Assembly: GCF_001306135.1 (NCBI RefSeq)
Contig: NZ_LGKP01000025.1
Location: 372,001-436,000 of the forward strand
Length of the DNA: 64,000 nt
Direction of reading: 5' to 3'
Source of the DNA: Herpetosiphon geysericola
GTDB lineage: Bacteria; Chloroflexota; Chloroflexia; Chloroflexales; Herpetosiphonaceae
Of this stretch, positions 41,171-50,286 are shown one piece after another; position 1 is the stretch's first letter; every line of letters begins with the position of its first letter. The notes below the pieces were generated by a model. The model worked only from the letters and a program-made list of their open reading frames with translations, searched no databases and was not told where the DNA came from. The position numbers were made by a program, and so were the translations under genes.

Positions 41171-43987
41171 ATGCAGTTGATTCTTGGTTTGCTGTTAGCT
41201 CCAGTTTTGCTTTATCTGCCTGGCTTCGTTTGGGCGCGCTTTGGCCATCGCCCGAGCGATTGGCTTGATCGCCAATTTGAGCGCATGCTGGTTAGTGCGC
41301 TCTGGACTGGCTGGTGGGGTTTGGTTCTGGCAAGCCTTGGTTGGTATAGCTTATTGCATTTGGTGCTTGGCACAGCCGTGTTTTGTGGGCTTGGCTGGTG
41401 GTTTGGCCACAAATTTGGCCTTGCTCCACTAGAACTAAGCAAAGCTCGCCCACGCTGGGAGCGGTGGGTTTTTATTATTGTGCTAGCAATTTTTGCCGCA
41501 ATCGTCGCCCGACCTTTTGAAACCGTTTTGGGTGGCCGCGATGCAGGCATTTACACAGTTACTGGTTTTGCCATAGAGCGCACTGGCAGCATTGTGCAAG
41601 ACGAAGCCTTGGTTGCCGAGATTGTGCGAACAATGAACTATAGCAATCGCGATCTCTCTGAGCCAGCCAAACAAGCGTATACCAACCTGCTTGGCAAACA
41701 AGATCCAGCGCGATTTTTAAGTACGCGCTTTCATCAGCCCAGCTTTTTTATGACCGAGGAATCGGCGGCTGCTGGCAAATCGTACCCTAATAATTTTCAC
41801 CTTTACCCAACCTGGATCGCCATTTGGACGAGCTTATTTGGCTTGTATGGCGGTTTGTTGGCAACAGGCTATTTGGGTTGGTTGGGCGCGTGGAGCGTGG
41901 CCATGGTCGGGCGGCGGGTTGTGCAGGGCAAGGCCAGTGCTTGGATGGGGGTTTTAGCGCTGGCCCTCATCAGCCTCAACAGCTTGCAAATTTGGTTTAG
42001 CCGCTATTCAACTGCCGAAGCAGGGGCCCAATGGACGGTTTGGAGTGGCTTGGCAATGTGGGCAGCGTATAGCAACATCGAGCCAAGCCAGCGCCGCAGC
42101 CGCCGTGGCATCTGGTATGCAGCCCTGTGTGGGATTGCACTTGGCCAATTGGCCTTGATGCGGCTCGAATTCTATTTTGGGGTTTTTCCAGTCGTCTTGT
42201 ATTTGGGTGCGGCCTTGATTCGGCGGCGCTGGGGACGGGGCGAAACTGCCATGGCCTTGGGCTTGGGCACGATGCTGGTGCACGCTGCAATTCACATCAG
42301 CACCATTGGCTGGCTCTATTTTATGAACAATACCTGGGGCAAGTTTCAAGATTTTGCGATTATCTCGCGCTTGGCCCACCCTTTTTATCCGCCAATTATG
42401 CAAGATAGACGTGGCAACAACGCCAAAGCCTGGATTTTAGAGAGCAACAGCCGTTTAGCGCTTGAGTTAGTGATCGTTGGGTTAGGCTTGCTGGCGCTTT
42501 GGGCCTTGTGGCGTTTTCCGCGCTTGCTAAACTGGGTTGAAGCCCAAGCCCAACGCTGGCAACACTGGTTATTGGGTGCGCTGGCAATTGGCCTCGTGCT
42601 GCTGGCAGGCTATGCCTATTTTATCCGGCCACAGCATCTTTCAAGCGCTGCACTGTTGCACCCAATTGAGCATGCCAGCACATGGAATAGCTATATTGGT
42701 GGCATTTTGCCGATTCCTGATGTTAAGCCCCGTCAAACGGCGATTGCCTATGGCAATATGGTGCGCTTAGGCTGGTATTTTTCGCCCTTGGGCATTGGCT
42801 TGGGCATTGCTGGCTTGGCGCTCTGGATTTGGCGCGACATGAATCGACGCTCGTGGCTGATTTTGCTGCTTGGCATTTTGTATGGTGCGTTTAGCGTTAA
42901 TGATTCGTATGGCACTGCCGAACAAGCTTATATCTATATTGCGCGGCGCTTTTTGCCTGGGGCGGTGCCGATGCTCAGCTTGGGCATGGCATGGCTTTTG
43001 GCCAAAGGCTTGGTGCGCTCAAATAAGCTTTGGCGCGGCGCGAGTGGGCTGGCAGCGGCGGCAATGCTCCTATTTTTTATTGCAACTGGTTGGCGCACGA
43101 TTGCCCATATTGAATATAAAGGGGCCTTGGCGGCCCTCACTGAGCTGGCTAGCAAAACCGAGCCCAATGCAATTGTGCTCATGCGTGGCGGCGATCGCGA
43201 TTCCTCAACCAATATTGCCACGCCCATGCACTATCTCTTTGATCGTGATTATTTGGTGGCCTACAGCGATGATCCCACACCCTACCGCGATTTGTTGGCC
43301 CAGCAAGTGCGCAATTGGCAAGCCCAAGGCCGCCCGGTTTATTTGATGCTTGGCTCGCGTGGTGGCATGCTCAATTTGCCAGGCTTTCGTTATGAAACCG
43401 TTGAGCTGTTTGATTTACCATTAAAAGAATGGCAACAATTGCAATTGCAAAAGCCGTTTACTGCTGGCGATATTCGCTTTACCTATCGGATCTATCGGCT
43501 TGTGCCTGATGCTCAGCCCCTTACTGGTCAGCAAACAATTGCGATTGATGATTATCGCTGGCAGCATAGCGGGATTAATCCGGTTGAAACCAACCCCAGA
43601 ACCGGCCAACGCTTTACTTGGACTGAGGGGACTGCACGTTGGATTATGCCCGCAATCAAGACTAGCTCAAATCTCAGCTTTAGTGTAGGATTAGGGTTAG
43701 TACCACCATCACTCGTAAACCAACCAGTTGAGCTTTGTTTAAGCGCAAGCTATTTGATTAAGCAGCCGATTAGCCAAGCGTTGGGCTGCCAAAGCCTGAG
43801 CAGTAGTGAGCCAATCACGCTCACTTGGGAGCTGCCAGCACTGCCAGAGCACGATTGGCTATTGCAACTTAGCCTCAGTCGCACTTGGAGTCCCAACGAT
43901 TATGCAGCAGAATACCCCAGCCCGCCGAACGATGCTCGCAGCCTTGGGATTCAATGGAGTGGCACAGTCTGGCAGATTGATCAATAA
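41171..43987 (+). CDS. Polytopic GT-C-type glycosyltransferase-like protein
   Basis: A 938-residue membrane protein with about a dozen hydrophobic helices in the first 680 residues and a soluble C-terminal part. The first extracytoplasmic loop has VLGGRDAGIYTVTGFAIE; an acidic residue in that place is the catalytic mark of GT-C (ArnT/PMT/Rgt-like) enzymes, which use polyprenyl-phosphate sugars. LYPTWIAIWTSLFGLYGGL follows. Target and sugar are unknown; heavily Thr/Pro-rich surface proteins encoded nearby are possible acceptors. TATAAT at 41114-41119 is a possible -10. The start follows the usual short hydrophobic leader MQLILGLLLAPVLLYLPG. Confidence 0.75.
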   Translation: MQLILGLLLAPVLLYLPGFVWARFGHRPSDWLDRQFERMLVSALWTGWWGLVLASLGWYSLLHLVLGTAVFCGLGWWFGHKFGLAPLELSKARPRWERWVFIIVLAIFAAIVARPFETVLGGRDAGIYTVTGFAIERTGSIVQDEALVAEIVRTMNYSNRDLSEPAKQAYTNLLGKQDPARFLSTRFHQPSFFMTEESAAAGKSYPNNFHLYPTWIAIWTSLFGLYGGLLATGYLGWLGAWSVAMVGRRVVQGKASAWMGVLALALISLNSLQIWFSRYSTAEAGAQWTVWSGLAMWAAYSNIEPSQRRSRRGIWYAALCGIALGQLALMRLEFYFGVFPVVLYLGAALIRRRWGRGETAMALGLGTMLVHAAIHISTIGWLYFMNNTWGKFQDFAIISRLAHPFYPPIMQDRRGNNAKAWILESNSRLALELVIVGLGLLALWALWRFPRLLNWVEAQAQRWQHWLLGALAIGLVLLAGYAYFIRPQHLSSAALLHPIEHASTWNSYIGGILPIPDVKPRQTAIAYGNMVRLGWYFSPLGIGLGIAGLALWIWRDMNRRSWLILLLGILYGAFSVNDSYGTAEQAYIYIARRFLPGAVPMLSLGMAWLLAKGLVRSNKLWRGASGLAAAAMLLFFIATGWRTIAHIEYKGALAALTELASKTEPNAIVLMRGGDRDSSTNIATPMHYLFDRDYLVAYSDDPTPYRDLLAQQVRNWQAQGRPVYLMLGSRGGMLNLPGFRYETVELFDLPLKEWQQLQLQKPFTAGDIRFTYRIYRLVPDAQPLTGQQTIAIDDYRWQHSGINPVETNPRTGQRFTWTEGTARWIMPAIKTSSNLSFSVGLGLVPPSLVNQPVELCLSASYLIKQPISQALGCQSLSSSEPITLTWELPALPEHDWLLQLSLSRTWSPNDYAAEYPSPPNDARSLGIQWSGTVWQIDQ

Positions 43988-44114
43988 TAGCGCAAGCGAA
44001 TTCTTAAACAAAAATTGGTACTATCGCACTATAGGCGAATCGGTATTGACCTGTGTATACTGACCTGAGACCCAAACGTGGAATGTATGCGCATAACCAA
44101 CACGGGAGGTACGT

Positions 44115-44645
44115 ATGAAACGAAAGTCGCGGGGGCAAGCCCTTGTTGAGTTTGCCTTGGTTTTTCCCATTATTATGACGTTCTTATTCGCAACAATTGA
44201 ACTAGGCTATTTTGTCTATTCCTGGTCGCAAGCCAACTATGCTGCGCGCCGTGGTGGCGAACAAGCGTCATCGGGGCCGCCACTCTTGGCGCTTTCCAAA
44301 GCTGAGTATCAGCAAGTCAATAACGGCCCAAACAACCAGCCTGATCCATGCGTTTCGCTGATTCGGGCCGCTGCCATGCGCACCACAATTGGGCTTAATC
44401 AGTCAATGGTTGATATTGCTTACTTTAACCAATATAACGATATTGTGCCTAGAATTGACAGAACCCTACCGAATGATTATCGGCGGGCAGGCAATATTAT
44501 TCAAGTTCAAGTCAATTATGTGTATGTGCCTTTGACTCCCGTTGGTAGTTTGCTGCTTAATAATCGCCGAATCGACGCGACCTCACGGCGCACAATCATG
44601 CGCTACGATTTCTCGAATATCGATCCATTATCGGCATGTCAATAA
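44115..44645 (+). CDS. TadE-like pseudopilin
   Basis: A 176-residue protein with the TadE signature RGQALVEFALVFPIIMTFLF at the start: a prepilin-like helix with Glu near its beginning. TadE/TadF/TadG are minor pseudopilins of the Tad (tight adherence) machinery, placed in the membrane and cleaved by a prepilin peptidase. GGAGG precedes the ATG. The following gene is a second TadE-like protein and the third a TadG/VWA protein. No Tad ATPase or platform genes are seen in the window, so the trio stands apart from a secretion core. Confidence 0.87.
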   Translation: MKRKSRGQALVEFALVFPIIMTFLFATIELGYFVYSWSQANYAARRGGEQASSGPPLLALSKAEYQQVNNGPNNQPDPCVSLIRAAAMRTTIGLNQSMVDIAYFNQYNDIVPRIDRTLPNDYRRAGNIIQVQVNYVYVPLTPVGSLLLNNRRIDATSRRTIMRYDFSNIDPLSACQ

Positions 44646-44669
44646 TTAGATCAGCGAGGGTAATTGACC

Positions 44670-45218
44670 ATGCATAAGCTTAAATACAAGCGCAAACAAG
44701 CAGGCCAAGCCTTGGTTGAGTTTGCACTAACTGTCACCGTCTTATTTGTCTTCCTGGCTGGGATTATTGACTTTGGCTTAGCCTTCTTTGCTTATCAAGG
44801 CCTTAAGGGTGCAGCCCATGAAGCAGTTTCCTATGGCTCGCTCTTTCCACTTGATAGTGCAGGGAATTTCAACTATCAAGAAATTCGCAACCGTTTGCGC
44901 TATGAAAGTGGCGCTCCAACCGATGTTTCAAGCGGAAGTGGCGCTGGGTTACGCTTTGTCGATCTCTTTGACCTTAATAACGATAAAAACCCAGATGGGC
45001 TTACGATGCAACAAACGATGATGCCGATCACGTTTGTCAAAGGCTCAGCCACTGGCGAAAGCCCGCTTGATTGCATGACTCCCCAAACCTTAGCTCGCCA
45101 ATATTGCGATATTCGGGTTACGGTGCGCTATATCTATAAGCCTTTATTCCCATTTGCCGATTTGATCACCAGCGATGGCATTGAACTAAAGGCAGTCCAA
45201 CAACTTACCATTCCCTAG
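44670..45218 (+). CDS. Second TadE-like pseudopilin
   Basis: A 182-residue relative of the preceding protein: AGQALVEFALTVTVLFVFLAG gives the same helix and glutamate, followed by GIIDFGLAFFAYQGLKGAAHEAV. A segment LFDLNNDKNPDGL resembles a calcium-binding loop. The ATG at 44670 has GAGGG nine bases upstream. Only 24 bases separate it from the first TadE gene. Confidence 0.87.
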   Translation: MHKLKYKRKQAGQALVEFALTVTVLFVFLAGIIDFGLAFFAYQGLKGAAHEAVSYGSLFPLDSAGNFNYQEIRNRLRYESGAPTDVSSGSGAGLRFVDLFDLNNDKNPDGLTMQQTMMPITFVKGSATGESPLDCMTPQTLARQYCDIRVTVRYIYKPLFPFADLITSDGIELKAVQQLTIP

Positions 45219-45270
45219 TTAATTATTATCACGATAGAGTGGTATCAACTTTATTCACGGAGGATTGGCT

Positions 45271-47772
45271 ATGAACTTAAGTCGCAAATTGCGACATGTA
45301 GCCCAACCAGTCGCAGGACAATCATTAGTATTCTCTGCTATTTTGTTCTTCGTCTTGATTGGTTTTGCTGCATTAGCCATTGACACAGGCGAGGCATTTA
45401 GCCGCCAACGCCAACAACAAGCAGCCTCAAATGCTGCTTCGATTTCTGGTCTCGAAGCTATGAACGGCTTGGTCGATGGAAGCGATAATGGCGTTCAAGC
45501 AGCGATTGAACGTGCATTGGCTGCCAACGGGATTACCGATGCAGTCTATATCAAGGGCGATTGGGGCAACCTAGACCCGACCAAAAATTACTATCGGGCC
45601 TTCTATACCCAACGCGGTTCACGGGTCGAATACCCAATTGGCAGCGGTGGTTTGGTCTCATCTGAGTTCACTGGGGTGCGGGTTGAGGTTCGTTCAGCAC
45701 GCAACACAATTTTCGCTCAAGTCATGGGCGTTGATACCCTCGAAGTGAGCGCCGATGGTCGGGCAACCCTGTGCCAATGTGCCACCAATATCTTCCCAGT
45801 TGCGATTGCTACCCAAGTCTTTAATGGCGCAGTCTATGGTAGGGATCTTACTGCTACTTGGACGAAGACCAAAGTTACTTCAACCAATGAAGTTAGAGCA
45901 GCTGTTTGGGCTGAATGGCGCTCAGGTAGCACGCCAAACGGCAAGCTTCAAGAGTCGTTGAGCGGCACTGGCGATTATATCTTGGGCTATGGCGAAACCA
46001 GCCCTCCACCGGGCTATAGCAACACCAGCAACAACGGTGTCTTGAATAGCCAAGACTGGACGAAGGTTTCAGATAGTGTCTTAACTCCTGATAACCTTAA
46101 GAGTGGCTACTTTAGCAAACTTGTTGGCAAACGGGTGTTGGTGCCAACCTTTGATAAGTTGGCCTACTCTGGGGCTGCTGGCAGCGAAAAGTACACCTCG
46201 TTCCGCTCAGCGGGCTTTGTGGAAATTCAACTAACCAGCGTATCTGGTAATGCAATCAACTTCAAATATATTAGCTCGAATTCAATGTGTCCATGTGTTG
46301 ACGTTCCGCCACCAGTGCCACCACCAAGTGTCAAGCTGGGCTTGGATCAAAAGTTGGTCTGGTATATGCCAAGCACTCAACAAATGAACTACGATATATC
46401 GCTCGTGGTCGACATTTCAGGTTCGATGAAATCGTGCTGGGATAGCCCAACTGGCACTGGCACCTGTAGCACCAACGCAAATGCTCGTTGGTATAAGATG
46501 AAGAATTTCATCTCCGATTTCGGCTTTGCTATGATTACTGCTTGGAATAAAGGTCCAGCTGGTCAGCCCATGACAAACCCGGTAACTGGTAAAGTTGCTT
46601 ACACCCAGGCGGGAGACAACCGAATTGCAGCGATTCGCTTTAGCGGCAATGCAGATGCAGCCTCGCCGTCGTTTGGTTTTCCATCTAGAGCTTCAACCGA
46701 TACGATTGAAGTTCGGACTGGTAAGCAAACAAACCAACTTAATGCCTTAGTGAGTTGGATTACCCGCGAGAACATGGCTGGCAGTACCTCTGGCGGTCGT
46801 GGTTTGCGCGAAGCTGTTCGCTACTTTGATAATGATGGTCCACCGCGAACTGATAAAAACGGCAATCCAGTTAAATTGGTTGTCGTGATGCTTACCGACG
46901 GTTTGACCAACGTGATGTATGAAGGCCCGCAAGTTAACTCTCAAAATACTCAAACCCTTAAGCATACTCGCTCTGGTGGCTATAAGTATTGTAAGGCACC
47001 AAACGATCCTACTGCTGGCAACGTGTTGACTGCTGGTGGCTCAAGTTATCCAATTACCGATAACCCAGAAGTCCAAGCAACCTGCCCATGGGATGGTCAA
47101 GGTAACGGCAGCGGCTATGCCAAAGCGCCAATTGTTTCCTTGGTTGAGGTTGCAAATACAGCTAAAAATCGCCAATCGCCATTGCGGCCCATTAATATCT
47201 ATGCGATCTTGATGGGCAACCAAGGCTTGTATGATGCAAGCGACTTGCGGATTGACCAAGTTGCCTCACCTGGTGGAGCCTTCTATGCTTCAACGCCAAC
47301 GTCGCTTGATCAAGCCTTGGACGCGATCGTTGATGATTTAGGTGAATTGTGTTATCAACGTGATGCAATCGTGGTGGGTTCAGGGGCCAAAGTTCAGGTC
47401 TACGATGCTGCAGGGAATCCAGTTGCTGGCGCAACCAATCTGACCACCGCACCCAATGGTGAAGTAACCTTTACGGTGCCAGAGCCAGGCAACTATAGCT
47501 TTTCTGCATCACGCTCACTTACCAGTTGGAGTGAATTCCCAATGGGTAGTGGTGAATCGATGAACCCGAACGGCTATAACAACGATCTTCGGCCAGGCGT
47601 TTTGCCCTACATTCCACAATTGGCTAATCGCTTAAAGGCACCTGAAGCAACCCAACTCCAAAACCGAGTTTCCTTCAATGTGCCTGAAGGTGCCGACAAC
47701 CTAATCGATCTTGGCAAATTCACCTTAAATATTGCAGAAGCGCAACAAAACAAGGGTATTTGTCCAGAATAG
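45271..47772 (+). CDS. TadG-like protein with von Willebrand factor A domain
   Basis: An 833-residue surface protein. The N-terminus GQSLVFSAILFFVLIGFAAL with DTGEAFSRQRQQQAASNAA is the TadG/Flp-like anchor. A long beta-rich part follows, then a VWA domain (about 375-700) with the metal-binding DISGSM at Asp381 and VVVMLTDGLTNV. A peptidase-regulatory-like beta domain follows (VQVYDAAGNPVAGATNL). Such proteins act in surface adhesion. GGAGG lies eight bases before the ATG at 45271. It shares the operon with two TadE genes and a Kelch-like protein. Confidence 0.87.
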   Translation: MNLSRKLRHVAQPVAGQSLVFSAILFFVLIGFAALAIDTGEAFSRQRQQQAASNAASISGLEAMNGLVDGSDNGVQAAIERALAANGITDAVYIKGDWGNLDPTKNYYRAFYTQRGSRVEYPIGSGGLVSSEFTGVRVEVRSARNTIFAQVMGVDTLEVSADGRATLCQCATNIFPVAIATQVFNGAVYGRDLTATWTKTKVTSTNEVRAAVWAEWRSGSTPNGKLQESLSGTGDYILGYGETSPPPGYSNTSNNGVLNSQDWTKVSDSVLTPDNLKSGYFSKLVGKRVLVPTFDKLAYSGAAGSEKYTSFRSAGFVEIQLTSVSGNAINFKYISSNSMCPCVDVPPPVPPPSVKLGLDQKLVWYMPSTQQMNYDISLVVDISGSMKSCWDSPTGTGTCSTNANARWYKMKNFISDFGFAMITAWNKGPAGQPMTNPVTGKVAYTQAGDNRIAAIRFSGNADAASPSFGFPSRASTDTIEVRTGKQTNQLNALVSWITRENMAGSTSGGRGLREAVRYFDNDGPPRTDKNGNPVKLVVVMLTDGLTNVMYEGPQVNSQNTQTLKHTRSGGYKYCKAPNDPTAGNVLTAGGSSYPITDNPEVQATCPWDGQGNGSGYAKAPIVSLVEVANTAKNRQSPLRPINIYAILMGNQGLYDASDLRIDQVASPGGAFYASTPTSLDQALDAIVDDLGELCYQRDAIVVGSGAKVQVYDAAGNPVAGATNLTTAPNGEVTFTVPEPGNYSFSASRSLTSWSEFPMGSGESMNPNGYNNDLRPGVLPYIPQLANRLKAPEATQLQNRVSFNVPEGADNLIDLGKFTLNIAEAQQNKGICPE

Positions 47773-47805
47773 GCTACATTCTAGTACAATTATCGAGAGG
47801 TCATA

Positions 47806-47836
47806 GAATACGCACAGCCTTAGGCTGTGCGTATTC
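47806..47836 (+). other. Perfect 14-base-pair intercistronic hairpin
   Basis: GAATACGCACAGCC, loop TTA, GGCTGTGCGTATTC. It lies after the VWA gene and ends only five bases before the ribosome binding site of the next gene. No U-tract, so read-through with attenuation or mRNA processing is likelier than termination. Confidence 0.85.
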
Positions 47837-47854
47837 AATAGTAAGGAGTTTACT

Positions 47855-50215
47855 ATGGGTCGCAATAGGCAGCGCAAACGAGTACTATCGATGGGCTCGT
47901 TCCTTATTACTGCTACGCTTTTTATTACCTTGGTTTCTTCGGTGGCGGCAATTTCGCTGAATGCCACTATTTCAGTCAGTTCCGGTGATTTTGCAAGTGG
48001 TTATTTCGGGTTGACTGGGCTAACCCAGCAAGATCAAGTTATTGATGGGGTAACCTATGGTGGGGTACAACTTATCCCCCAAGGGGCGCTGTCTCAATGG
48101 CAAGATGCCAGCAATCAGCTTTGTCGGCGTTTGGCTGACATGGGCACTGCCTCGTATAAGAATTTTCTGTATACGATTGGCGGCTCGGGAGCATCAAGTG
48201 GTAACGTTGCACCAACCAATGAGGTTTGTTCAGCTCAAGTCATTAACGCTGGGGGCGAGACGAGTGAATGGACGCTCAGCCCACGCACGTTGCCCCACCC
48301 GCTCACTCGGCTGAGTTCGGTGGCCGTTAATCATCCAACAATTGCCAATAAAGGGATTATCTATACCTTTGGCGGTCAAAAAATAACCTCTGGCGATCAG
48401 CAATATAGCAATACGATTTACTCATCGGTGATCAATGCAGATGGTAGCCTTGAACCATGGCAAACTCAAGCATTAACCACAGGCGAAGATTTGATCTATA
48501 GCAGTGTAACGGCCTATACCACTCCCAATAATCAAACCTATATTTATTTGGTCGGTGGTCGCTCCAAAGATTCAACCGATAACTTCGCACCTGAATTTGT
48601 CCGACGTTCAGTGCGCCGCACTCTGGTTGGGGCGAATGGGGTGCTTGGGCCATGGCAAGCAATGCCCGATTTGCCAATTACGCCTGATATGTTTACCTCT
48701 ACCAATGGCTGTGACTCCAAGGTTGGCTTGCATAGCATGGATGTTACCAACTTTGATGCAGTAACCATTGAAAGCGGCCAAAGCACATATCGAGCATTTT
48801 TAGCAGTTGGGGGAACGTTTGAGCTTGGTAACGGTGACCGTGCTAATGAGTGTACTTCAACGATTGAAGCATCAGCCCAAGTTATGCTTGGTAAGCTCGA
48901 TAGCAATGGGATGCTAAGCTGGCAAACCCAAAAATATGTTCTGCCCGAGCCATTGAGTGGCCCACGGGTAATTGGGGTTAACCAAAAAATCTATGTTGTT
49001 GGTGGTAAGCAAGGAGCTTTCGGCGAGCCAACCAACCGGATCTATTCCTCGTTTATCAATATTGACTCATTCTCGTTACCACTCTTCGGCCAAAGCAATT
49101 TCCGCGTTTCGGATAACGCGCTGACTGCTCAACAGGCTCGCTCAGCCCACGGCCTTGAGATGGTCTATATCAATAATCGCCCAGTTGCTTATATGTTTGG
49201 CGGGATTCGGGTTGGCAATACCTATCAAGATGATGTGTTGTTTGGCTTTGTTGGCACTGATGATGATATTGACCTCACGGTAGGGGGCTATCCTTCGCCA
49301 GGCTTATATGTCTCTCCACCGATTCAATTACGTGCGCCTGGTTTTATCGAGCAAGTATTGTGGGATGCCACCCTGCCAAATGCACCAATTAGCACTGATA
49401 TTCAAATTGAATATCGAATGGCAGAAACCCGCGCAGCCTTGGACTCAGTCCTGAATTGGGAAACTGTTGATGGTGATACTAGCTCGGATAAATATTCGAT
49501 CCAAGGCCCTAATACCGGGATTGGTAATCCTTCAATTCAAGGCCGTTGGTTCCAATATCGAGCACAGTTGACGACCCAAAATGCTTCTGAACCAGGGGCA
49601 ACGCCAATTTTGCGCAATCTGCGGATTCGCTATAAAGTTGATGGTCACCCAAGCTTATTCATCGATAACGCTACGATGTCGACGGTTACCCCAGCAGGCA
49701 TCACCGCATTTTCGACCACGATTAAGAATGGGATCAAACCTGGCTCAAATGATACGGAAAATGTGCTTGATGCAGATATTGAATCACAAGGTACCTTCTT
49801 CGTCGATATGTATATCTTGCCACCAGGCTCCGCTGATGTACCACCAAGCAGAAATGGCGATGGGGTTTATCCGTATGGTGTGGCCTTTGCTGAGGTCAAT
49901 CGGTTAAACTTGCCGCAAGATGGCAGTTTTACGCTTGATGGCTTTAACGATAATACACTTTGGCGCCGAAGCTGTACCTTAGCTCCAGTTGATTGTCCAG
50001 TAGTTATTTGGCAAGCATTGTTCAACCAAACTGGTATCTGGAAGGTCTATCTAGTGGTTGATAGCGGTAATAATGTGAATGAAGCTGATACACCATCAGG
50101 GCAACGTGAACAGGATAACCTTTATTCGTTCACTGTTACCTCGACCGTAGCTGGCAGCACGATTCGCTTACCAGTTGTCGGGATCAACTTCTTGAATACA
50201 CCAACCAATCCATAA
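47855..50215 (+). CDS. Secreted Kelch-type beta-propeller protein
   Basis: A 786-residue exported protein with an N-terminal signal/anchor (SFLITATLFITLVSSVAAI). Kelch-like units recur: FLYTIGGSGASSG, IIYTFGGQKITSGDQQYSN, YIYLVGGRSKDSTDN, KIYVVGGKQGAF and VAYMFGGIRVGN, making a beta propeller of about residues 50-460. The C-terminal part has a CARDB-like domain (GIWKVYLVVDSGNNVNEAD) and ends with IRLPVVGINFLN. AAGGAG lies six bases before the ATG. It is the last gene after the TadE/TadG genes and may be displayed by them. No enzyme motif is seen. Confidence 0.82.
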   Translation: MGRNRQRKRVLSMGSFLITATLFITLVSSVAAISLNATISVSSGDFASGYFGLTGLTQQDQVIDGVTYGGVQLIPQGALSQWQDASNQLCRRLADMGTASYKNFLYTIGGSGASSGNVAPTNEVCSAQVINAGGETSEWTLSPRTLPHPLTRLSSVAVNHPTIANKGIIYTFGGQKITSGDQQYSNTIYSSVINADGSLEPWQTQALTTGEDLIYSSVTAYTTPNNQTYIYLVGGRSKDSTDNFAPEFVRRSVRRTLVGANGVLGPWQAMPDLPITPDMFTSTNGCDSKVGLHSMDVTNFDAVTIESGQSTYRAFLAVGGTFELGNGDRANECTSTIEASAQVMLGKLDSNGMLSWQTQKYVLPEPLSGPRVIGVNQKIYVVGGKQGAFGEPTNRIYSSFINIDSFSLPLFGQSNFRVSDNALTAQQARSAHGLEMVYINNRPVAYMFGGIRVGNTYQDDVLFGFVGTDDDIDLTVGGYPSPGLYVSPPIQLRAPGFIEQVLWDATLPNAPISTDIQIEYRMAETRAALDSVLNWETVDGDTSSDKYSIQGPNTGIGNPSIQGRWFQYRAQLTTQNASEPGATPILRNLRIRYKVDGHPSLFIDNATMSTVTPAGITAFSTTIKNGIKPGSNDTENVLDADIESQGTFFVDMYILPPGSADVPPSRNGDGVYPYGVAFAEVNRLNLPQDGSFTLDGFNDNTLWRRSCTLAPVDCPVVIWQALFNQTGIWKVYLVVDSGNNVNEADTPSGQREQDNLYSFTVTSTVAGSTIRLPVVGINFLNTPTNP

Positions 50216-50226
50216 GCAGCTTAACC

Positions 50227-50267
50227 AAAAAGCAGGAATTGGGCTTAGCCCAATTCCTGCTTTTTTT
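50227..50267 (+). terminator. Terminator of the Tad-like operon
   Basis: AGCAGGAATTGGGC, loop TTA, GCCCAATTCCTGCT, then seven T; preceded by A-rich sequence, so it may also stop the convergent golvesin-domain gene. Confidence 0.95.
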
Positions 50268-50286
50268 GTTTGCCTAGTGCTTAAAC

